A DNA stretch of 64,000 nucleotides, taken from NCBI RefSeq assembly GCF_001691415.1, contig NZ_LRRR01000022.1:1-64000 (forward strand). The letters run 5' to 3'. The notes under the pieces are model-generated. The model did no database searches. It was not told the DNA's origin and worked only from the letters and a program-made list of their open reading frames with translations. The stretch is from Pararhodobacter sp. CCB-MM2 (GTDB lineage Bacteria > Pseudomonadota > Alphaproteobacteria > Rhodobacterales > Rhodobacteraceae). This document shows, one piece after another, positions 35,317-43,805 of this stretch. Position 1 is the first letter of the stretch; the number at the start of each line of letters is the position of its first letter. Made by a program: the position numbers and the translations under genes.

Positions 35317-36154
35317 CGCGGCTGGCCTCGCGCGCCATCAGCCCGGCGATATCGATCCGCTTGATCAGCGCACGGGTCTGGGCATGCGGCACGAAGGTCG
35401 CTGTCAGGCCGCTGTCGCGCAGGTGGCACAGGGTCAGGCCCGCGCCCTCGACCAGCCGGATCTCGCCCTTCGGGGCGGTCGGATCGGTGGCGGCGTGATG
35501 GCCTTGGCCGATCACCACCGGCACGCCGTGCCAGAGGCTGACCTCCTCCATATGCACATGGCCCGAGAGGATGCCGACCACGTCGTGCCCGGCCATCGCC
35601 TGCCGCAGCGCCTCGGTCGAGGCCGCGTCGAGCCGGTCCCAGGCCTGCGTGCGGTTCAGGTCCAGCAACGGCGCATGGTGCAGCACCAGCAATTTGCGCA
35701 GATCGGGATGGGCGCCCAGACGGTCGCGCAGCCAGTCCTGCTGGGCCGCGTCGATCTCGCCACCGACATGGCCGGGGATCGCGGTATCCAGCGTGATGAC
35801 ATGCAGCCCGGCGATCACCGCGTCATGGTCATGCGACGCCTCGCCCGCGCCCAGCCCGAACACCGCCCGGAACGGCCCGCGCTGGTCGTGGTTGCCAAGC
35901 GCCAGCACCAGCGGCAGGTCGTCGGCCTCCTCGGTCAGCAGGTCCTTCAGCGTCTCGTAATCCTCGGGCCGGCCCCGGTCGGTCAGATCGCCCGAGATCA
36001 CCACGAAGGCCGGGCGCTGCGACAGGCCCCGGATCGCCGCGAACGAGGCGCGCACGGCAGACATCGTGTCGCTGAGCAGCAGCGGATTGGCCAGCTGCGG
36101 CGCGGAAAGGTGCAGGTCGGTGAGGTGAACGAAGAAGAGCGGGTCCTGGGTCAT
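35309..36154 (-). CDS. Metallophosphoesterase (calcineurin-like, GpdQ/CpdA type)
   Basis: This dinuclear metal-dependent phosphodiesterase is 281 aa. The motifs appear in order: D13-x-H15 (LTDLHLS), GDLTDRG (55-61), GNHD (87-90) and GHVH late in the protein. This set fits cyclic-nucleotide or glycerophosphodiester phosphodiesterases. No signal peptide is visible, so it is cytoplasmic. It is the first gene of the phosphatase-ABC importer operon, with a weak ribosome site, and divergent from a TetR gene. The natural substrate is unknown. Confidence 0.88.
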   Translation of the reverse strand: MTQDPLFFVHLTDLHLSAPQLANPLLLSDTMSAVRASFAAIRGLSQRPAFVVISGDLTDRGRPEDYETLKDLLTEEADDLPLVLALGNHDQRGPFRAVFGLGAGEASHDHDAVIAGLHVITLDTAIPGHVGGEIDAAQQDWLRDRLGAHPDLRKLLVLHHAPLLDLNRTQAWDRLDAASTEALRQAMAGHDVVGILSGHVHMEEVSLWHGVPVVIGQGHHAATDPTAPKGEIRLVEGAGLTLCHLRDSGLTATFVPHAQTRALIKRIDIAGLMAREASRDA

Positions 36155-36224
36155 CGGGGGTCTGTTTTGCCTGTCATGCCGGTTGTCATCCTGTTGGCGC
36201 CGTCGTAGCGTCCGCTCATGACAG

Positions 36225-36244
36225 TAGAATGAACGTTCATTCTA
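36225..36244. promoter_or_regulatory. Perfect 20-bp palindrome, probable TetR operator
   Basis: TAGAATGAACGTTCATTCTA is a perfect palindrome in the 108-bp region between the divergent metallophosphoesterase and TetR genes, 18 nt before the TetR start. Length, symmetry and the TGAACGTTCA core are characteristic of TetR-family operators. It is well placed to repress both genes. Confidence 0.75.
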
Positions 36245-36262
36245 TTTTTGCCGGAGATGAGT

Positions 36263-36820
36263 GTGGCCAGAAACACGCGGGAACGGATCCTCGAGGCGGC
36301 GGGCGAGTTGCTGGTGCGCGCCGGGCCGCAGGCCTCGATGCAGCAGATCGCGACTGAGGCAGGGGTGGCGATCGGCTCGCTCTACAATCACTTCGCGTCG
36401 AAAGAGGCGTTGATGCGCGCGCTTTACGGCCAGCTGGCCGAGCAATTGGACGCAGCGGTCACGGTGACGCCCGGCGCCACGGCCGAGGCGCGGCTGATCG
36501 CCTATATCGACGCCTATATCGGATTCTTCCGCGCAGATCCGGGCCGGGCGGTGCTGTTCGAGCTGCTCTCGTGCCTGCCCTTGGTCACCCCGGCGGAATT
36601 GCGCGATTACTTCCGGGTCAGCGCCGATCACGTCGCGCGGTTGATTGCCGAGTACGGCGACGAGATCGGCCAGCCGGTGGCCGAGCCCGGTCAGGTCGCG
36701 GGGTTCATCGGCGGGGCGCTGCGCAACACGCTGAAATGGCGCCGGTTGCGGGATGATACGCTGTCCGCGACTGAAATTGCCCGGCTGAGGGCGATGTGTC
36801 TGGCGGCGATCCGGGCCTAG
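36263..36820 (+). CDS. TetR/AcrR-family transcriptional regulator
   Basis: This is a 185-aa regulator with HTH core MQQIATEAGVAIGSLYNHF at about residues 26-44 and a helical ligand domain. I chose GTG at 36263 because CCGGAG (36251-36256) lies 6 nt upstream; the ATG at 36257 abuts that site and TTG at 36248 precedes it. It is divergent from the phosphoesterase-phosphatase-ABC operon and probably autorepresses through the palindrome at 36225-36244. Its stop overlaps that of the convergent iclR gene. Confidence 0.87.
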   Translation: MARNTRERILEAAGELLVRAGPQASMQQIATEAGVAIGSLYNHFASKEALMRALYGQLAEQLDAAVTVTPGATAEARLIAYIDAYIGFFRADPGRAVLFELLSCLPLVTPAELRDYFRVSADHVARLIAEYGDEIGQPVAEPGQVAGFIGGALRNTLKWRRLRDDTLSATEIARLRAMCLAAIRA

Positions 36821-37599
36821 GCACTGCCCTGCGCTTCGGCCAGCGCGCCCTCGATCTGCCGCGCCGCGTCGCGCAGCAGGGGCAGGGCGCTGGCGGCGAT
36901 CTCGGCCTCGGTCGCGGCACTGGTCATCCATGACAGGTTGACGGCAGCGATGCGCCCGCCGCCAAGGCGGACCGGCACCGCGATGGCCGAAATCCGCCCC
37001 TCACGCGGGAGGATGACATAATAGCCGCGCTGTCGGGTGGCATAGCCCCGGGTGCGGATCTCGGTCAGGTAATCGTCGAAATCGGGGCCGGGGGGGACAC
37101 GGTCCACGCCCTCGCCGCGCGCGGCCATGATCGAGAGTATCTCGGCCCGCCGCGCCGGTTCGGACCAGGCCAGGATCACTCGCCCCATCGCCGAGGGCAG
37201 CATGTGAATGCGATGCGTGGTCACGTTGCGGTTCACGAGGAAGGGCGAGCGGCGGCGCGAGGTCTCCAGCACCTGCACCGCGCCGTCCTGAAACACACCG
37301 ATGTCCGAGGGCCAGAGGATTTCGCGGCACAGGCGGTCCAGCACCGGGCCGGCCAGCTCGGCCAGCAGGGCATCGGCATTGTCGGGGCGGGCGGTCGGCA
37401 TCTGCGCGCCGGTGCGCCAACGCCGGTCTGACAGCGCCTGATAGGCCACGCGCGACGCCGCCAGCGTGCGCAGGATGCGCAGCACGGTGGGCTTGGGCAG
37501 GCCGGCTTCGCGGGTGATCTCCTCCAGCGTCGCCGGCTCGAGGTCACGCAGGATCTCCAGCACCTGCAACCCGCGCTGCAAGGCAGTGATGACCTTCAT
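36817..37599 (-). CDS. IclR-family transcriptional regulator
   Basis: This is a 260-aa regulator. The N-terminal winged HTH has LEEITREAGLPKPTVLRILRTL-type sequence (about residues 25-45). The IclR effector domain shows MGRVILAWSE and RGYYVILPREGRISAIAVPV. It is divergent from the TAXI transporter operon, with 114 bp between starts. The family usually senses small organic acids and controls neighbouring transport or catabolic genes. Confidence 0.9.
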   Translation of the reverse strand: MKVITALQRGLQVLEILRDLEPATLEEITREAGLPKPTVLRILRTLAASRVAYQALSDRRWRTGAQMPTARPDNADALLAELAGPVLDRLCREILWPSDIGVFQDGAVQVLETSRRRSPFLVNRNVTTHRIHMLPSAMGRVILAWSEPARRAEILSIMAARGEGVDRVPPGPDFDDYLTEIRTRGYATRQRGYYVILPREGRISAIAVPVRLGGGRIAAVNLSWMTSAATEAEIAASALPLLRDAARQIEGALAEAQGSA

Positions 37600-37617
37600 G
37601 CGGACCCTCCAAAAATG

Positions 37618-37628
37618 TCACCTGGTGA
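37618..37628. promoter_or_regulatory. Candidate IclR operator
   Basis: TCACC-T-GGTGA is a perfect 5-bp inverted repeat 18 nt upstream of iclR and 85 nt upstream of the TAXI permease. The intergenic region also repeats TTTGTCA at 37640-37646 and 37665-37671, and ATGTCACC at 37615. Any of these could be IclR half-sites. Confidence 0.45.
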
Positions 37629-37713
37629 AACGCTATCGATTTGTCATAGCCGCGGGGCAGGGGGTTTGTCACCTTTGGGCTGCACGATTGCGAACTTGTC
37701 GAGGGAGGAAGAC

Positions 37714-39636
37714 ATGGATCGTCCATCGGTGCCGACTCTGTCCGTTCAAGGGGGCCTTGCGTCTCTTGCGGCGTTGCTGGGCGTGGCTCTGGCATTGGTC
37801 GGGATCTGGATTGCGGGCTTTGGCGGCTTCAACGAGAGCCTCTTGCGCGTGGGCACATACGCGCTGGGGGGCGCGGTGTTGCTGGCCGTGGCGCTGGATC
37901 GCCACCTTCTGACCCGCAAATGGATCTCGCTGATCTTCGACCTCGTGGTCGTGGGGGCCTTGGCCGTCTCGGTCTGGCGCTGGCTGTCGATCGGACAGGC
38001 GCTGGAGACAGGCCTGTATTTCTTCAGCTCGGACGACATCCTGATCGGCGTGATCGGTCTGTTCGCGCTGCTGGAACTGACCCGGCGCAGCTTTGGCCTG
38101 CCGCTGGTCGTAGTCTGTCTGTTGCTGCTGGCCTATGCCTATTTCGGGCGTAGCCTGCCGTCGATCTTCCGGCATGGCGGCTATTCGCTCGATCAGATCG
38201 TGCGGACCGTGTGGTACAGCTTCGATGGCGTTTTCGGCGGGCCCCTGTCGGTTGTCGTCACGCTGATCCTTGTTTTCATCGTCTTCGGCGCGGTGCTGGA
38301 GGCCATCGGCGCGGGCGCGGTGCTGCTGCGCTTCGCCGTGGTGGCGACCGGGCGCTTCCGGGGCGGTCCCGCACATGCAGCCATCGCGGCCAGCGGGGTG
38401 TTCGGGACCATGTCGGGCTCGGTCTCGGGCAACGTGGTCGGTACCGGCGTGATGACCATCCCGATGATCAAGGAGCGCGGCTTCAAGGCGTCGTTCGCAG
38501 GGGGCGTCGAGGCTGCGGCTTCGGCCGGGGGTCAGTTCATGCCGCCGATCATGGGGGCCGTGGCCTTCATCATGTCGGACGTGACCGGCATTCCCTATCT
38601 GACGATCTGTCTGGCCGCCCTGCTGCCCGCGATCTTCTACTACGGCGCGCTCTTCGTCGCCGTCCATGTCGAGGCCGTCGCCCGTGGCGTGAAACGGGTG
38701 CCGCAAGCCTCGCTGCCGAAGCTGACGGCGCAGGATTGGCGCATGTCGCTCTGCTTCGTGCTGCCCTTGGTGCTGATGCTGGCGATCATGATGAGCGGGC
38801 GCTCTCCGGCCATGGCGGGCTTCGTCGCGGTGATTGCTGTCGTCGTGCTGGGGCTGATCCTGAACCCTGAAGTCCGGCGCAAACCGCTGATGATCCTTGA
38901 GGGGCTGAAGCAGGCGGGCATCGCCTCGGCGCAGATCCTCGTCGCGGTGGGCTCCATCGGCATCGTCATCGGGGTGATGAACATGACCGGCCTCGGCCTG
39001 CGTTTCGCCGGGCTGATCCAGTCGGCGGCAGGCGAGTCGCTGCTGTTCTCGTTGGTCTTGATGATGCTGGGCTCGCTGGTTCTGGGCATGGGCATGCCCA
39101 CGGTCCCGGCCTATCTGATCGTCGTCCTCGTCATGGGCCCGGCCATCGAGCAGATGGGCGTGCCGACCCTGATCGCCCATCTGTTTGTGGTGTATTTCGG
39201 CGTCCTCAGCGCGATCACGCCCCCCGTCGCCATCGCCGCCTTTGCCGCAGCCCCCATCGCCAAGGCCAACCCGGTGGCTATCGGTGCGGCGGCGACGCGG
39301 CTGGCGCTGGTCGGGTTCCTGATCCCCTTCGTCATGGTCTACAACCCGTCGCTGACGCTGGTCGTCGACGTGACCGTGACGGGGCTGGTCTGGGTTTGCA
39401 TCCGCCTCGCCTTGGCGATCTGGATGCTGACCACGGGCTTTGCGGGCTATGGCGGCACCCGGCTGCCGGCATGGTCGCGCGCCCTGCGACTGGTGCTGGG
39501 CTTCGCGGTGCTGGTCCCCGAGATCAGCGTCGAGGCCGCCGCCACGCTGGTCGCCTTGGCTCTGTGCTGGCTGGACTGGCGCGCGGGCCGCAGTGACGAT
39601 GCCCCGGCGGTGACGCCGGACGTGACACAACCCTGA
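37714..39636 (+). CDS. TRAP transporter fused permease (DctQ-DctM fusion, TAXI type)
   Basis: This is a single 640-aa membrane protein joining the 4-helix small and 12-helix large TRAP permease, the form used with TAXI-type receptors. The N-terminal four helices are followed by the large domain with GVFGTMSGSVSGNVVGTG, the MPPIMGAVAFIMSD motif and, towards the C-terminus, GMPTVPAYLIVV. The ATG at 37714 follows GGGAGGA. The longer frame to 37615 starts inside the promoter. The receptor gene follows after 27 nt. The substrate is unknown. Confidence 0.92.
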   Translation: MDRPSVPTLSVQGGLASLAALLGVALALVGIWIAGFGGFNESLLRVGTYALGGAVLLAVALDRHLLTRKWISLIFDLVVVGALAVSVWRWLSIGQALETGLYFFSSDDILIGVIGLFALLELTRRSFGLPLVVVCLLLLAYAYFGRSLPSIFRHGGYSLDQIVRTVWYSFDGVFGGPLSVVVTLILVFIVFGAVLEAIGAGAVLLRFAVVATGRFRGGPAHAAIAASGVFGTMSGSVSGNVVGTGVMTIPMIKERGFKASFAGGVEAAASAGGQFMPPIMGAVAFIMSDVTGIPYLTICLAALLPAIFYYGALFVAVHVEAVARGVKRVPQASLPKLTAQDWRMSLCFVLPLVLMLAIMMSGRSPAMAGFVAVIAVVVLGLILNPEVRRKPLMILEGLKQAGIASAQILVAVGSIGIVIGVMNMTGLGLRFAGLIQSAAGESLLFSLVLMMLGSLVLGMGMPTVPAYLIVVLVMGPAIEQMGVPTLIAHLFVVYFGVLSAITPPVAIAAFAAAPIAKANPVAIGAAATRLALVGFLIPFVMVYNPSLTLVVDVTVTGLVWVCIRLALAIWMLTTGFAGYGGTRLPAWSRALRLVLGFAVLVPEISVEAAATLVALALCWLDWRAGRSDDAPAVTPDVTQP

Positions 39637-39663
39637 CATTGCCAACCTGAGGGAGGAGAACGC

Positions 39664-40692
39664 ATGTCATTCTTGAGAAAGACCGCCATCGGTGCGGCCA
39701 TGGGGGCCGCGATGGTCCTCGGCGCCGCCATCCCCGCCGCCGCGCAGCAATACTTGCGGCTGGCGACACTCGGCCCGGGCTCGTCGCCGTACATGGTGAT
39801 GAGCACCTTCGCGCAGATCGTCGGCCAGCAGCTCGATGACGTGGAGATTCAGGTCAACGCCACCGGCGCCGCGACCCAGCACGCGCTGGAAGCCGGCGCG
39901 GGCCAGCTTGATTTCTTCATGTGGTCGGCCTCGGTCCATGCCAACATGATCCAGGGCACGGCGATGTATGCCAACGTCCCGCAGGCGCCCGAGCTGTCGG
40001 AGAACCTGCGCGCGGTCTTCGCCTTCCCGCTGGGCGTCTACCACATCACCACCTATGCGGATTCCGGCATCACCCAGCTGGAAGACCTCGCCGGCAAGAC
40101 CGTCTTCCTCGGCCCGCCGGGCGGTGGTGCGACGGCGATCATGCGCAATGTCGTGCAAGCGGCCACCGGGCTGGAAGCCGGCACCGATTTCGAGCAGGTG
40201 CAACTGGGTTGGGACGCCGCCGCGCAGGCCTTCCAGGACGGGCGGATCGATGTCTATGTGAACTCGACCCTCGTACCCTCGCCGGTGATCCAGCAGATCG
40301 CGCTGACCCGCGAGATCCGCTTCCTTGGTCTGACGCCCGAGCAGATGGAGCTGCCCGATGTGCAGCGCATCCTGAACCGTCCGGGCGGCCTGCTGGGTGA
40401 GATCCCGGTCGGCGCTTACGGCGAGAATCAGGTGAATACCGAGGCCGTGCAGACCCTGGGTTCGACCGTCGGCGTCGGCGCTGGTGCGCATGTGGACGCG
40501 GATACCGTCTACCGCATCACCCGCGCCTTCTGGGAGGGTGCCGAGGCCGCCCGCGCCTCGACCCCCTGGCTGCGTCAGGTGACCATCGAGGCCGCGCTGA
40601 CCGACCTGAACCTGCCGCTGCATCCCGGCGCCGCCCGCTACTACCGCGAGATCGGCATCGAGATCCCGGCCGAGCTCGATCCGGGCGAATAA
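39664..40692 (+). CDS. TAXI-family TRAP transporter solute-binding protein
   Basis: This periplasmic receptor is 342 aa. The signal peptide MSFLRKTAIGAAMGAAMVLG ends near AAAQQ. LRLATLGPGSSPYMVMSTFA, GKTVFLGPPGGG and the alternating receptor fold match TAXI (TRAP-associated extracytoplasmic immunogenic) proteins, not DctP. It is paired with the fused permease upstream. A strong hairpin follows the stop codon, separating it from the sulfatase-like gene. Confidence 0.9.
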   Translation: MSFLRKTAIGAAMGAAMVLGAAIPAAAQQYLRLATLGPGSSPYMVMSTFAQIVGQQLDDVEIQVNATGAATQHALEAGAGQLDFFMWSASVHANMIQGTAMYANVPQAPELSENLRAVFAFPLGVYHITTYADSGITQLEDLAGKTVFLGPPGGGATAIMRNVVQAATGLEAGTDFEQVQLGWDAAAQAFQDGRIDVYVNSTLVPSPVIQQIALTREIRFLGLTPEQMELPDVQRILNRPGGLLGEIPVGAYGENQVNTEAVQTLGSTVGVGAGAHVDADTVYRITRAFWEGAEAARASTPWLRQVTIEAALTDLNLPLHPGAARYYREIGIEIPAELDPGE

Positions 40693-40705
40693 GCCCCAAG
40701 AACCC

Positions 40706-40734
40706 GGCCCGTCCCCGATCCCCGGGGGCGGGCC
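40706..40734 (+). terminator. Terminator-like hairpin after the TAXI receptor gene
   Basis: A 12-bp stem with one G-U pair (GGCCCGTCCCCG / CGGGGGCGGGCC) and a 5-nt loop begins 14 nt after the stop. There is no T-run. It probably attenuates rather than fully ends transcription, because the next gene starts 22 nt later on the same strand. Confidence 0.6.
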
Positions 40735-40755
40735 ATCCTATTGCCGGAGACCCGC

Positions 40756-42327
40756 ATGAGCGCCGTTCGCAACATCCTTTTCATCATGGTCGACCAGCTG
40801 CGCGCGGATTACCTGTCCTGCGCGGGCCATCCGCACATGAAGACCCCGGCCATCGATGCGCTGGCCGCACGCGGTCTGCGCTTCTCGCGCGCCTATGTGC
40901 AATCGCCGGTCTGCGGGCCCTCGCGCATGTCCACCTATACCGGCCGCTACGTCGCCTCGCATGGCTCGAGCTACAACGGCATTCCCCTGCGTGTGGGCGA
41001 GATGGGGATGGGCGATCACTTGCGCCCCTTGGGCCTGCGCACGGCTTTGGTCGGCAAGACCCATATGACCGCCGACCGTGCGGGGATGGAGCGGCTGGGC
41101 ATCGACCAGAGTTCGGACAAGGCCGTGCTGGCCGCCGAATGCGGGTTCGAGCCCTTCGAGCGAGACGATGGCCTCTGGCCGGATGAGGGCAACCCGGTCG
41201 GGCTGGCCTATAACCAATGGCTCAAGGCCAAGGGCTATGACGGCGACAATCCCTGGCACAGCCATGCCAATGCGGCCAAGGGCGAGGGGGGCGAGGTTCT
41301 GTCCGGCTGGCATATGCGTAACAGCCATCTGCCCGCGGACATCGCCGAGGAAGATTCCGAGACGCCCTACATGACCGACCGCGCGATGGCCTTCATCGAG
41401 GACGCGGGCGATCAGCCGTGGTGTTTGCACCTGAGCTATATCAAGCCGCATTGGCCCTATATCGCGCCCGCGCCCTATCACGACATGTACGGCCCCGAGC
41501 ATGTGATCCCGGTCAATCAGAGTGCGGCCGAGCGCGCCGATCCGCATCCGGTGCATGGCGCCTTCATGCAGCACGAGGAAAGCGTGAACTTCTCGCGTGA
41601 GGAGGTCCGCCAGCGGGTGATCCCGGCCTATATGGGCCTGATCGCGCAGATCGACGACCAGATCGCCCGGCTGATGGCGTTCCTCGACGCGCGGGGCCTG
41701 AGGGACAACACGCTCATCGTCTTCACCTCGGACCACGGCGATTATCTGGGCGACCATTGGCTGGGCGAGAAGGAGCTCTTTCACGAGGAAAGCGCCAAGG
41801 TGCCGCTCATTGTCGTCGACCCGCGCCCCGAGGCCGATGCGACCCGCGGACAGGTCGATGACGCGCTGGTTGAGGCGATCGACCTCTTGCCGACCTTCGT
41901 CGAGGCGGCGGGGGGCACGGTGCCGACACATATCCTCGAAGGCCGTTCCCTGATGCCGCGTCTGCGGGGCGAGGGGGGGCAGTGGCGCGACTACGCGATC
42001 TCGCAATGCGACTATGCCTTCCGGGGCGCACGCAAGACCTTGGGTCGGGCGCCGTCCGAGGCGCAGGCCTGGATGGTCTGCGGCCAGCGCTGGAAATACG
42101 TCCATTACGACGGCTTCGCGCCGCAGCTCTTCGATCTGGAGAATGACCCGAAGGAACAGCACGACCTCGGCACCTCGCCCGATCATGCGGCGGAACGGGC
42201 GCAGATGAAGGAGGCACTGTTCGACTGGCTGACCCATCGGCGCATGCGGGTGACCCTGCCCGACGCGGCGGTCGAGGCGCGGACGGATACGCACAAGAAG
42301 CGGGGCTATCTGTTCGGCGTCTGGTGA
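40756..42327 (+). CDS. Sulfatase / phosphonate monoester hydrolase-like enzyme
   Basis: This alkaline-phosphatase-superfamily hydrolase is 523 aa. CGPSR at residues 53-57 is the sulfatase signature whose cysteine is matured to formylglycine. D13 (MVDQLRADY) and the downstream TSDHGDYLGDHW block give metal and substrate ligands. Sequence style resembles the phosphonate monoester hydrolase/arylsulfatase group. No signal peptide is present, so it is cytoplasmic. The start at 40756 has CGGAG 7 nt upstream. It probably acts on the compound imported by the TAXI system (inference). Confidence 0.87.
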   Translation: MSAVRNILFIMVDQLRADYLSCAGHPHMKTPAIDALAARGLRFSRAYVQSPVCGPSRMSTYTGRYVASHGSSYNGIPLRVGEMGMGDHLRPLGLRTALVGKTHMTADRAGMERLGIDQSSDKAVLAAECGFEPFERDDGLWPDEGNPVGLAYNQWLKAKGYDGDNPWHSHANAAKGEGGEVLSGWHMRNSHLPADIAEEDSETPYMTDRAMAFIEDAGDQPWCLHLSYIKPHWPYIAPAPYHDMYGPEHVIPVNQSAAERADPHPVHGAFMQHEESVNFSREEVRQRVIPAYMGLIAQIDDQIARLMAFLDARGLRDNTLIVFTSDHGDYLGDHWLGEKELFHEESAKVPLIVVDPRPEADATRGQVDDALVEAIDLLPTFVEAAGGTVPTHILEGRSLMPRLRGEGGQWRDYAISQCDYAFRGARKTLGRAPSEAQAWMVCGQRWKYVHYDGFAPQLFDLENDPKEQHDLGTSPDHAAERAQMKEALFDWLTHRRMRVTLPDAAVEARTDTHKKRGYLFGVW

Positions 42328-42358
42328 TCTGTTGGGAGAGGAGGGTTCCGGATCACGC

Positions 42359-43396
42359 TCACAGGGCTGCGCGCCAGATCCGGAACCGGCCTTGTCCCGT
42401 CACCTCGGTCACCAGCTCGCGCGCGACGAGACGGTCGAGGTTGCGCTGAACGGCCGCGCGCGAGGCCCCGGTTTCGGCCTCGGCCAGCGGGGCAGGGACC
42501 AGCGGCCAGCCCTCGATCACATCGAGCAGCAGCGCTGGCACCCGGCCTGACAGATCCGCCGTCGCCGCATCGGCCCGTGCGCGCCAGTCGCGCAGCCGGT
42601 CCAGTTGCAACAGGCACGACAGCACCGATTGCTCGGCCCCGGCGATCCACGCTGCCAGCTTGCGCGGCACCTCGCCCTGACCCTGCAACGCGCCCGGCCC
42701 GCCGCTGGCCAAGGGCAGGAACGAAGCCCCCCGTCCGGGCAGCCGGCTCATCGCCGCGCCGTGGCGGGCGGCCAGCACTGCGGCCTCCAGATCGCGCGCG
42801 GTTTCCGGCCCGATCAGGCGCCAGGCATGGAACAGGATCGCCGATTGCGTGACGGGATGCAGGCCGCGCAGGGTGAGGAGCAGGTCGGTCAGATCCCAGG
42901 CCTCGCCGCCGCCCCGGTCCTCGTCACGGTCGAGGAAGGCGGGAATGTCGGCGGAGGGCGGCGGGCCCTCGGTCAGGCGACGCACGGCCCAGCCGCCGCG
43001 CGACAGGGCCTCCTCGTTCTCGGCGGTCGAGCCGACGCGCAGGGCCAGCCACAAGCCCAGCCGCTCTGCCGGAAACCGCGCCCCGGCCCACCAGCTTTGA
43101 TCCGCGGCTTCCTGCAGGGCCAGCCGCAGGCGCAATCCTTTCGGCGCCCCGCGAAGCCGCGAATCCAACTCGCCAAAGGCCTGTGACAGCCGTGACAGTG
43201 GCTCCGACAATCCGTTCTGTGCGGCCAGCCATTCCTCAGGATCGAACAACGCGCGGCGGTCGGCACGGGGCAGGGGGGCGAGGGTGAAATCCTCGTCCTC
43301 GATCGGGCCCGGCAGGAACCACAGATCCGCCTCGTCTGTGCTGCTCTCGGCCTCCGGCAGAATCGGGTCGTCGTAATCGTCCTTCCCCGGTGTCAT
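42359..43396 (-). CDS. DUF1612/RHE_PE00001-like protein with C-terminal helix-turn-helix
   Basis: This 345-aa soluble protein has an acidic N-terminus, a helical middle and a C-terminal winged-helix-like segment (ETGASRAAVQRNLDRLV followed by TGQGRFRIWRAAL). The layout and the terminal GRFRIW pattern resemble the DUF1612 / RHE_PE00001 family, which is frequent on alphaproteobacterial plasmids. This is a pattern-based call without a search. It is transcribed alone, convergent to the sulfatase gene. A DNA-binding role is plausible but unproven. Confidence 0.5.
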   Translation of the reverse strand: MTPGKDDYDDPILPEAESSTDEADLWFLPGPIEDEDFTLAPLPRADRRALFDPEEWLAAQNGLSEPLSRLSQAFGELDSRLRGAPKGLRLRLALQEAADQSWWAGARFPAERLGLWLALRVGSTAENEEALSRGGWAVRRLTEGPPPSADIPAFLDRDEDRGGGEAWDLTDLLLTLRGLHPVTQSAILFHAWRLIGPETARDLEAAVLAARHGAAMSRLPGRGASFLPLASGGPGALQGQGEVPRKLAAWIAGAEQSVLSCLLQLDRLRDWRARADAATADLSGRVPALLLDVIEGWPLVPAPLAEAETGASRAAVQRNLDRLVARELVTEVTGQGRFRIWRAAL

Positions 43397-43805
43397 CGCC
43401 GATCACCCACAGGGGCTGTGCTGCACGCGGGGCGGCGGGTGTGGCGGGACAAGGGCGCGATCATGCGGGCAAAGGATCACGAGGCCGCGCAGAAATCAAG
43501 AATTCTGCGCATTGAATGGGGGCAAGCAGGCTCAGCGGCGCGATGGGCTAAGCCGAGGGGGCCTGTCGGGCCGGGGGAGCCGAGGAGCAAAGGCGCGAAG
43601 AATTTTCCTTTCTGAAAAAGTTCTCTTTCCTATCGGAAAATTCGTGGTAGCGTCATGAAAACGAGAAGGGCCAGATGCAGCGCTTGGTTGACCACATTTC
43701 CTCAGGGATTCACGACCCTCATGCGGCACGAGCCCTCCGGGCGCTTGCGCTTGTTTATCGCGCTGTGACGCATTGCGACGCGCCACGAAGCAAGGGGACC
43801 GTCGC
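43397..43805. other. 409-bp non-coding stretch upstream of TRAP system 4
   Basis: The left half is GC-rich with no convincing gene. An AT-richer island at 43595-43645 contains the paired operator-like repeats listed separately. The right half (43675-43809) is an open frame of 44 codons described separately. No RNA gene is evident. Confidence 0.5.
43604..43640. promoter_or_regulatory. Two operator-like 15-mers spaced 22 bp apart
   Basis: TTTCCTTTCTGAAAA (43604-43618) and TTTCCTATCGGAAAA (43626-43640) agree at 13 of 15 positions, are each partly palindromic, and start 22 bp apart (two helical turns). A longer 9-bp inverted repeat (GAATTTTCC at 43600, GGAAAATTC at 43635) spans them. This looks like a tandem repressor site controlling TRAP system 4. 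No adjacent regulator gene is obvious. Confidence 0.55.

Noticed and set aside
37669..39645. 658-codon minus-strand open frame opposite the TAXI permease
   Set aside because: The composition is dominated by Gln, His, Arg and Asp, a mirror of hydrophobic codons, with no domain.
43418..43615. 65-codon plus-strand frame in the 409-bp spacer
   Set aside because: It has no ribosome site, an atypical composition, and ends inside the operator-like repeats.
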